Below the pieces are notes generated by a model, which had not been told where the DNA came from, did no database searches, and saw only the letters and a program-made list of their open reading frames with translations. Below, piece after piece: positions 30,096 through 49,500 of a stretch of DNA of 64,000 bases; positions within the stretch are counted from its first letter, which is position 1, and every line of letters starts with the position of its first letter. The translations under genes were made by a program, and so were the position numbers. This stretch comes from Metridium senile (lineage: Eukaryota > Cnidaria > Anthozoa > Actiniaria > Metridiidae). The stretch covers positions 17,840,741 to 17,904,740 of the forward strand of contig OX459099.1 in the NCBI GenBank assembly GCA_949775045.1. The letters are read 5' to 3'.

Positions 30096-30440
30096 TGTTT
30101 CCGTTGCTGATATTCGGCTTATTTATCACTATCATCATCATCCTTAAAGAGTGTCTAATTCATTTGTCTCTCGAATGTCAGGGTCTGATTATATTTGGGT
30201 TAACTGCTAACTGAGAATCGAAACGGCTAAAAAGTTAACTGTTAACTGAGAATTCCGTGTCTTTTTTGGATAACTGTTAGCTGATATTTCTTTGTATTTA
30301 ATTAATAAATTTGAAAATAAATATTTCTTTGTTTTTAATAAATTAATTTGAACATAAATATTTCTTTGTTTTTAAAAGAAACGAAAAATTTAACTGATAA
30401 CTGAGAGAATTGCTAACATTTAGCTGTTAACTGATATTGA

Positions 30441-30460
30441 CCCCCCCCCCCCCCCCCCCC
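30441..30460. repeat. Poly-C run (20 C)
   Basis: Homopolymer immediately beyond the 3' end of the Penelope-like relic (minus-strand sense). Confidence 0.9.
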
Positions 30461-30501
30461 TGCCTTAAATTCAGACCCTGAATGTCGAAGGTTTAGATGG
30501 C

Positions 30502-30534
30502 GACGTTTTGACTGCTACTGCTAGTCTTCATCAG
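30502..30534 (-). ncRNA. Hammerhead ribozyme motif 3' of Penelope relic (one core change)
   Basis: Minus strand: CUGAUGA, stem II GACU...AGUC, then AAAACGUC. The canonical core is CUGANGA...GAAAC-GUC with a 2-bp stem III, so only G12 (here A) departs. Position after a GIY-YIG reading frame matches known Penelope-like hammerheads. Confidence 0.65.
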
Positions 30535-30599
30535 GCGATGAATAGACTGTAATGAAGGTAGATCTTATATACATGTCGTCGGATCCCTTTGAGCTAGGA

Positions 30600-30849
30600 T
30601 CAATTCGCGTTCTGATTGGTTTGCGCTGAATGCTTACGAACTGTCGGGGATTTCAGGGATGTGGATTCCGCTGTCCCTATTGATGTTCTAAGGGTGAACC
30701 CTGATCTGTCTCTATCAATGCACTCTACGTTTGCCCAATCTTGTGGATGACCGGTGGTATTGGCATGCTCGAAAACGGCGGAAGTCTGAGTAAGGGCTAG
30801 GCGGACATCTAGCTTGATCTTTCGTGTTCTTTCTTGTACGGGTCTTCAG
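30600..30849 (-). pseudogene. Penelope-like element: C-terminal endonuclease relic
   Basis: Minus strand reads VQERTRKIKLDVRLALTQ, SAVFEHANTTGH, DWANVECIDRD and stops at 30600. EHA..TGH...W.NV..ID.D is the conserved tail of the GIY-YIG endonuclease of Penelope-like elements. The copy is 5'-truncated near 30857, next to a (GAT)n-rich tract, so no reverse transcriptase remains. A hammerhead-like motif lies 3' at 30502-30534. Confidence 0.75.
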
Positions 30850-30959
30850 CCTGTTTCGCCTTTTTATCATCATCATCACCATCACTCATGAACTAGCCAA
30901 TCCCATCCATTGATCATTAAGACCTTGAAAAATATCCCTAACAACAACACACAACTACC

Positions 30960-31440
30960 ATCCCTTTTATTATTATTATCATCATCATCATCATCCACAG
31001 ACATCATCATATTATCATCAACATTACTAACAGTATCATCATCATTATCATCACCATCCACAGACATCATCATATATTATCATCACCATTACTAACAGTA
31101 TCATCATCATCATCATCACCATCCACAGGCATCATCATATTATCATCACCATTACTAACAGTATCATCATCATTATCATAACCATCCACAGACATCATCA
31201 TATTATCATCACCATTACTAACAGTATCATCATCATCATCATCATCATCATTATCATCATCCACAGACATCATCATATTATCATCACCATTACTAACAGT
31301 ATCATCATCATCATCATCATTATCATCATCCACAGACATCATCATATTATCATCACCATTACTAACAGTATCATCATCATCATCATCATCATCACCATCC
31401 ACAGGCATCATCATATTATCATCACCATCACCATTTAAAA
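30960..31440. repeat. ~60-bp minisatellite of CAT/CAC trinucleotides
   Basis: About eight units sharing CCACAGACATCATCATATTA and TCACCATTACTAACAGTATC with variable (ATC)n runs. The Asp-rich frame on the other strand (DDNMMMSVD) is a repeat artefact. Confidence 0.85.
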
Positions 31441-31866
31441 CTATCATTATCATCGTTATCACGTGCACCCACCGGAATCATCAACAACAACGAAAAGCAA
31501 ACAAGCTAGTGGCGCAAAGGATCATGGATCAATTCAGAAACTAAATGTGCATTCAGAACGCCTTTCTCTTGTTGTTCGTTAAGTCAAAATGGACATTTCT
31601 CGATAACATATTGAAAAGTGTAGCAATGTGGCCATGAAATCTCTGCGTTCTTTATAATAAAGTATACATAGGTAATCCATAATCCCCTGCGCTACTAGCT
31701 TGTAGGCTTTTCACTTAATTCACGGGTGACAAAGTTTCTCGGAAAGGGTGTATACCTATTTATATATAAAGGTTCTATTGTTTGTATTCCTCATCTTACC
31801 ACGGGCTGCGCCCAATACAAAAGTATACAGCTTTTTCAAAAGGGCTTGCACCATTGTGTTGCTTGT

Positions 31867-32912
31867 TGCTAACCAAGCCCGAAATGCATTATACCTGCGT
31901 TGTTTTCCAACATATTTTTAATTCTTGTGCTGATATTATTTCGCCTCTTGCAAGAATGTTGTCAAATATAGAAGTTAAAAACAAAAATCAAATTGAAGTT
32001 AGGTATCTTTGAGAACGTGATGGTATTATCTTGTTGTGAAGATATGACATCTTTGAGATGAAGGTTGGCGTCAATATAGGGGTTTTACAATGGAAATAAG
32101 TATTTTCGTTTGGTGAGGTTTGGTAATGTTGAGATGTGTTATATTTATATGTTAATATTATAAGTGCAATAAAATATGCTGGAAAACAACGCAGACAGTG
32201 CATTTCGGGCTTGGTAAGCAATACGCAACAAAAGCTTTAATTCTTTTCAGTTTGATATAGCTGTATTGATAGCACGTATTTGAAATAAAGTTGTCGTTGT
32301 TATGGTCGATATGACACAAACACGTACATGTACAATTAAATCAAAATATATGATGAAGAAATCCATAACAAGAAATACCGACATCCTTTGCAGGATTCGG
32401 GTACACTGTAGCCTCGATTGGGACGATTTTTGAAACAGGGTATATATCGATCGCGCATGCTAACGGAACGCAATGAAGAATTGTCCTATTTCACTATGAC
32501 GTCACATCAAAACATTGTGTGGACAGTGGGGGACAGATTCATAACAACAATACGAGAATACACAATACAATTGCATTTACAAGACGTAATTGAAAGGAAA
32601 GAAATGACAACAAAATGCCATAAATATGAAAGTATAAATATAGACACATAAACATACGTACAAACTAGATAATATGAACGCAATTTTCAAAGAAAAGGGA
32701 GATTTAGTTGAAATTGCCATTGTTTTCGGCGATTCTATCCCCCACTGTAAACACACTGTGACGTCATAATGAAATAGGGCAAGTCAACCAACACCTCAAA
32801 ACTGTCATACTATATCTATACAAGATAATTCCATCACGTTCTCAAAGATAACTTATTTCCACTTAATTTTTGCTTTTAATGTCTATTTGACAATATTCTT
32901 GCAAGAGGCCAT
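31867..32912. repeat. Overlapping inverted repeats (composite MITE region)
   Basis: One pair is 31867-31935 versus 32150-32222 (AACCAAGCCCGAAATGCATT). A second is 31948-32025 versus 32830-32912 (CTCTTGCAAGAAT, TCTTTGAGAACGTGATGG). The pairs interlock rather than nest. A fragment of the 14237 family is at 32378-32440. Confidence 0.6.
32479..32785. mobile_element. MITE (CCTATTTCACTATGACGTCA ends)
   Basis: Left CCTATTTCACTATGACGTCA and right TGACGTCATAATGAAATAGG, with ACAGTGGGGGACAGATTC inverted inside. CRE-like TGACGTCA in both ends. Confidence 0.65.
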
Positions 32913-32919
32913 ATTCACA

Positions 32920-33182
32920 AGCGCCATAGGCCTTTCCGGAATTCATTTGGGGACGGGGGACGAGTGAAAATATCAATCTAATAGGAAATGACCCTCATCA
33001 CACACAGAAATACAAATATTAGTATTATTACCAAGTTTGAGGATGTTTGGATAAATACTTACTGTATGGCAAGCTTCTAAAAGTCGCAAAAATAAGAAAG
33101 ACTGTAGGAAGATTAAGGACAGCGTCCAAAAAGCATACATTAATAATTCTCTCATATCTTTACAATCTTTTTTTACAACCAT
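32920..33182. repeat. Partial copy of the hammerhead-bearing repeat at 37645-38075
   Basis: Shares CCTTTCCGGAATT, the GTATTATTACCAAGTTTGAG block and GCTTCTAAAAGT. It lacks the ribozyme end. Confidence 0.6.
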
Positions 33183-33771
33183 AAATCAGTTAGTATTTGC
33201 CCAATCATTCTAAAACTTCGTGAACTTAATAATTTTCGTGTGGTTTTTCATGTGATGATATTTCGACACTCGTTCCAAGCCCATTCTTCAATTTCGGGAA
33301 GGCGAATACAACAAAGCATCATGTGAGTCGGTCCACTATTTTAAGACCGCTAAAATGGACCTCACAAAAGCTACAACCATCTTAGCAACGGAAAAATAAA
33401 AACTTTGCAAATCGATTCTGGGATTTATTTTAGAGCAATAACTTAATTTCCCATCATGCTTTGTTCTGAAAATGGCTCTACAATCACGTGCAAAATCCTT
33501 GGGACATTGACACTTTATGAGCGTTTTTGTTTGCGTTTCAAAAAATATACAAAATCTATCAATTTGATTTGCAAACCCCCTTCCCCCTAAGCAATGTCCA
33601 TTGGTCTTTCAAATGGCAACCGTTTCACATTCCCAGAACTCAACATAGATACGGGGGAGAGGGGGAAACGGAAAAATGATGTTGAAATATTTTTCATGTA
33701 AAAACCAGATAATCTCCCAAGGTATTTTGCACATGATTGTAGGAGCAGATTGCCTATTATGTGTATGTGTA

Positions 33772-34027
33772 CACCTATTTCAATTAACGTTGTCCATCTG
33801 GAATGGTTGATCTGAGACCGATAGGAATTGTGCGAGTTCATTAAATTTCAAATACATTGTTTTAATCACACTTGAATGGTGCTGAATTACAGATAACAGT
33901 ATTTCAGAAGCAAACATTAATATTCAAGTGTGATTATAATAGTGTATTTGCAGTTTAACGAGCTCCCACAATTCCTATCGGTCTCAGATCAACCATTCCA
34001 GATGGACAACGTTAATTGAAATAGGTG
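33772..34027. mobile_element. 256-bp MITE with perfect ~61-bp inverted repeats and TA duplication
   Basis: Ends CACCTATTTCAATTAACG.../...CGTTAATTGAAATAGGTG, identical over about 61 bp, flanked by TA. Same terminal motif as the 14237/19025 family. TA duplication suggests Tc1/mariner-type mobilisation. Confidence 0.85.
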
Positions 34028-34455
34028 TATAGTTTAGTGAAACACAATTACCACACAATATTATCATTCACATATCTTATTTAATATTTCATTTTAATGA
34101 ATAAGTGTTAATGGCCATAAAAAGAAATATTGACAAATGCACAAAATGCTTTTTGTACATTAATTTTACAAAGTTAATTAATTGAATTGGACTAAACCCT
34201 TCAAAATCAATACTAGACATACATTAGCAGCATGATCACCCCTAGACAGACTATTCCAGCTTAGATGAAGATCACACTAGTAAAGCTATGACAAGTTAAA
34301 AGGTCCCTTGTGGTATAATGGTGCTTTAGACAGTGAACAGAATATAATTACTTGTTTTGTGACAAAGCATGAATTGCCACCATTTGTATGAAAACACGGC
34401 TTGGCCAACAAAGTTAGCTTATAAATGACTGCAGGTAAACACAAAAATTTGCATA

Positions 34456-34461
34456 TTTATT
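34456..34461 (-). terminator. Candidate poly(A) signal for rab11
   Basis: AATAAA on the minus strand about 820 nt beyond the rab11 stop. The 3' UTR would span 35279 to about 34430; no transcript evidence. Confidence 0.3.
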
Positions 34462-35279
34462 ATATTACACTTTAGATTGAAAACCAGGCCCTAGTTTGAT
34501 GCAACTAAATACGGAACACCAAGCACTTTTACATGGAGTTACCATACAGTAAATCATTTGAAAAACTCTTAATTTATGTCAACTCATTTGGCACAAAATT
34601 AGGGAGTGTTTTGTAGTTAAGTAGTCTTACTCAAACATCCAACACTTTTACATATTGTATAAGATGGTGTTTAATGTCTGTCCAAATACATGATCAGCTA
34701 GAGTGATTTTCATTTGACCGTGAACGAAAAACGATTATTTAGTTCGTACTTGTTGGTACAGAACAAAAGAAGACAATAGATTCCGAGTATAGTAGCAACT
34801 ATTAGTTTGCCAATTCATTCATGGTCATATGACAATCGCTCTAGTAAAATGCACTGTAGTAAAATGACAGCATTGTTGGCTCATAATGGATACTTGAGTA
34901 AGAAAACTATTATTGTATTCACCTCTAAATTAACAGATCAACAACCAAAGTTTGTAACATTCTGTACAACGCATGTAACCAATCACATAATCTGGTGTAC
35001 GTAAACATGAAAACAAGATTTGAGCTGCTAAACATTGTACAGGTGCTTAAAATCAATTTAGAGACGTAACCACAGTTTTAGAGTTAACTATGAAATAACT
35101 GGCATACACCATCTTGATATGGCTATTTGGTGCTTAAGGGGTTTAATACAAGTAATATTTTGACAATTATTATCGATTCATTACAAAAACGGGTTTGTAA
35201 TGAAGGATAATTTAACCCCAAATATTAAGCTTTTGAATAGAAAAGAATACTTCTGAACACAATAATACTATTGATTTGT

Positions 35280-45120
<9,841 letters not shown>

Positions 45121-46037
45121 AGCAAAAAGAGTCTGTTGATGCAACGAAGTCCAAAGTCAAATTATTCTGTGTCAAAGTGGGATATATATGCACTGAATAA
45201 AAGCTTCAATCGGCAATCAAAATTATACAAATATCAGAAATACACAGACAGATAAATAAACTATAGATTGAAGTATTTTAGGTCTCAAAGAAGTATAAGA
45301 ATACCTAAAGATGGCCCTGATATTTCACGGATTGTCAATGTATGTTTGTAGCGGAAGCTACGAAAATGGCCGCCCTCTTGGCAAGACCTACCCAGCCAAA
45401 TAAGGCAAATGACATCATAGCTTGGAAACGAGTCTAGTCGCTATTTTGACGTTAGCAAAATTTACGCTGCGCGCTATTTCTTTTCTTTTTCTTTTCTTTT
45501 TTAAGCTTTTCTTTATATTTCACAATTTAATATTTGTTATTTTCATTTAACATTGACAATTTCTGATAAATAGAGCAATTTAGAGATTTTTTTATTAAAT
45601 CAAATTCTTCTTTCGGTGGGAGGAAGCGAAACTATAAATCATCTATGCATGTATCAATTAGCAGGAATCAATAGTAAAGCCTGTTATGTTTTACGATCTA
45701 TATTTATTTATTTTAAGCAATTTAATATTTCCTTGTTTTTCTTTTCAAGCGAAGGGAAAAACCCCTATTCATTTTTTCAGTCCTTCATTTACATATGCAT
45801 TTTATTCATTTATTCATTTCCTTATTTGTTTAATTGTTTATATATTTTTTTCTAATTACTCACTCATTCATTCATTCATTCATTCATTTATCTATTTACT
45901 TACCTACTTACTTACTATATTCATTAATTATATTATTTATTTATTCATTAATTCATTGATTAAATTACAAATCAATCAACTAATTGATTACTTAATTAAT
46001 TTATTAATTTATTTATCTTCTATTTTTTATTTATCTG

Positions 46038-46087
<50 letters not shown>

Positions 46088-46468
46088 TATTCGATTGATT
46101 GATTGATTGATTGATTTATCTATTTATTTATCTATCTATTATTGGTGTATTTATTTATTTATTTTACGATTGATTGATTGATTCACTTATTGATTCATTC
46201 CTTCATTTATCTATTTATTGATTTATCAATACGGCGTAGCTCATCCTGTAGTCCAACATCCAAGTGTGAATTTTCCACTCCAATCCTATCTCATTATACT
46301 TGCAAAACTACCGAACCGGAAGTCTTTGTTCTATTCTATACATGTTTAGAACAATAACACTCAACTGCCTGCCTCACCTGAATAACGAGCTGAGACGTTA
46401 ATAATTGAAAACAGCGAGCAATGGCTCTGGTCTTCAACTATGACAATCTGAAACACGTCTGAGTTTCA
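45121..46468. promoter_or_regulatory. Divergent rab11/ephrin intergenic region
   Basis: About 1.35 kb between the two start codons. A YY1-like AAAATGGCCGCC (45363-45374) lies about 245 nt above the rab11 ATG. No TATA box is evident for either gene. The middle is simple-sequence DNA (45850-46220). Promoter role is inferred from geometry. Confidence 0.5.
45850..46220. repeat. ATTC / GATT tetranucleotide tracts
   Basis: CATT and TTAC runs then (GATT)n at 46037-46112, with ATTTATTT stretches. Confidence 0.85.
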
Positions 46469-46563
46469 ATGAGTCTTTCTCGCCTTCTACTTTTTCTTGC
46501 TTTGTGCTTAGTCGGTGACTCAAAGATCTATCGATCCATAATCTGGAGTCCTGACAATCCAAT
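46469..46563 (+). CDS. Ephrin exon 1: signal peptide and domain start
   Basis: 95 nt, MSLSRLLLFLALCLVGDSKI then YRSIIWSPDNP plus two bases; donor CCAAT|GTAAGT (phase 2). Confidence 0.9.
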
Positions 46564-49500
46564 GTAAGTAGAGTTCAATCATATGAAACAATAGCTTCTT
46601 ACTTGGCGTCTCGTGTTGCAGAAAAAAATATTCAGTGCCATGTTTTACAGTAAGTTTCACGCGATTTTTTAATGCGTATTCATAGCCCTAAAACTTGCGC
46701 CATATTCCAAGCTTTGTAGTATGTGGACTGGTGTTTGTATTGAGTATGTCTTTAGCTTTGTACATATGTAAGTTAGTGCTTTTTAGCAGCAGTTTTGAAG
46801 AAGTTGTTTGTGACACGCGTTATAGCCGAACATTTCGTGACAATTTAACGCCAAGTTTGATCCAGACGATGCATAATATCGTAGTTAATTAATTGCAATC
46901 GATAAATATATAAAAACACAGTAATGTTTTATTGATTTATACTTGTACTTCGTCTAGAGGATGTTCTGTGTGTTTCCTTCGACGGGAAACGAAAGACCGT
47001 TGTACATTCGAAATTAATAGTCCGCCATGTTTTTTGCAAGCATCTTTCGACAACTCACATATCAAATTAGAGTTCTTAAAATATAATTTTTAATTAACGG
47101 GATTTTATAAGTAATAATAAAAGCTAAAATTGCATTTCAGATAAACATATTGACAACAGTTTATTTTTTAATCGTGCACATATTAATGTAAACAAAATAA
47201 GTTAGCAAACATCACGAGGGCTATATGTCAAAAGCACCGAATTAGCAATCAGTAACTAAGGCAACTCCATATTGCAGAAATTATTTTAGATCACGAGTCG
47301 AACAGCCGTCTGATTTGCTTTGCTCTTCGCTATGACTAAAAATATCGATGATTTCATTATAGAGGGTAAATTTTGAACAATAATATTAGGATCAAGGACT
47401 CGGGAACATGGACTGCGCATGAGATGTGTTGAAGCCTAGTCTGGCTTTTGTTATAGATAAAACTAATTGATGCAAATCGTAGTATGATTTAAAATATGTA
47501 CACCTATTTCAAACATCGCCGTCGCAATAAAGGATGTCGGATTCTTACAGATTCTTCTAATCAGATTTATTTAGTTATATGTGTTTATGACTATATTATA
47601 ATGGCAAGCTGTTGCAGTGGTGCATGTTGAAAAACTTATAATAAATTAATTTTAATTAAAACTAAGATGAAATTACCCGAAATCCTTTGCAGCCTTATAT
47701 AATAAATAAATAAATAAATTGACTATAGGGTTTGATCCATACAGTACTGTTTCATACATGTCTTACGACCTGCACTCATCAGTGGTGAATGTTACTTCAT
47801 TCAAATGAAGTTTGTTAGTTTATTTACGTATGTTCAGTTTACTGCACGCTTCTATTCAAGGAATTACACAATGTTCTTCAATAGGTATTTGTTTTTGTGT
47901 CTACATTTGCTGACTAGTTCGTTTCGTTTATTTAGGCTACCTGATTTCGGATCAGACAAATTATGTGTAACGTTTCCGCTATACAGAGGTTGCACCGCTT
48001 AGATGTGTTGTTATAATGCAGTGCATTGCATAAGATCTTCCATTGATCTGATTGTGTGTTCTTGGTTGTTGTCTTTTAGCTGCCATACATATTTGCTTAG
48101 TTCTGTTGCATTAGCTTTTGATTTTTTTTATTGAATGAGGCTTTGTGGTTGGCATATCTGGATTTAAAGTCAGTAGCTGTTAGCCCTATGTAGGTTTCTT
48201 CTTTGTGGTTGGTACTGACTGTGGCTTGGTGTATAATGTCCTTTGATAGACATTTTCCTTGTAATGGGCATTCCATGTTCCTGAGTCGGTTCGTTGCTCT
48301 TTAGCCTTTCTCTTGTTGTCCCCCTCGATGATCGTCTTCATATTCGGCATACAACTGTTGATAGCTTTCACAGTGTTCTTGTTCATGCACAAAATGTGCA
48401 GAAACAATGCCCGAACGTCCTTAAATTGTTAACATAATTCTTTCACTTTTTTCAGTTTTAAAGAAAGCCAGCTAAGATGTGTCTTGCCCAAATCAATGCA
48501 GTACATATTGTGCCCCAGTCTCTCCCTAATCGTCACGGACAGAGACAAACAGCTGGTCAAAGAAAGCCTATATGAAAATATTTGGTTCGTGGACCAGCAG
48601 TCTTATGATAGCTGTAAGATTAACAGCGGTGGACAACTACTGAAGAAATGTGACACCCCCCTGGTTTCTTCACGATATGACATTCTCTTTATTGATATGC
48701 ACCCTTTGTCAGGGGGGTTGGAGTTTAAGTTTGGTAAAACATATTACATTATGGGTAAGATAATATAATCATACACAAATATTATTTGATGTTAAACTTT
48801 TAATGATTGATTGCATGATGCCAATAGAAACCGGATTGGCAATAAATAGTTTGGTCTATCCATTTCTTCACAGTGGTCACTGAGTTAAACCCATGCAGAA
48901 TAAATTTGAAATGTAGCTAGTAAATCAGAGTTTTGCTTCATAGTTTATACTTGTAATATAATGTTTTGGTTGACGAGTAGCGTAAATGATTTCTTAGGGT
49001 AAATTTCTAAATTATTGAGTCTTTTAATTTAACGTATTATAGCAACGTCCAATGGGACACAGGACTCTCTTTCAAACAAGGAAGGAGGACATTGCAAAAC
49101 CAACAGTATGAAATTACAGTTTTATGTGTGCAAGGACAACAATGGTGAGTTAGCTTCTTTATATATTTTTGTTGTTGTTATATTCTGATGGGAAGCTAAC
49201 TAATTGGCTGTCAGACTAACTGATTGGTTGTCAGACTAACTGATTGGCTGTCAGACTAACTGATTGGCTGTCAGACTAACTGATTGGCTGTCAGACAAAC
49301 TGATTGGCTGTCAGACAAACTGATTGGCTGTCAGACTAACTGATTGGCTGTCAGACTAACTGATTGGCTGTCAGACTAACTAATTGGCTGTCAGACAAAC
49401 TGATTGGCTGTCAGACTAACTAATTGGCTGTCAGACAAACTGATTGGCTGTCAGACAAACTGATTGGCTGTCAGACTAACTGATTGGCTGTCAGACTAAC

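Noticed and set aside
30882..31468. Asp-rich repetitive protein (DDDD..NMMMSV)
   Set aside because: Pure consequence of the CAT/CAC minisatellite; no codon bias or exon signals.
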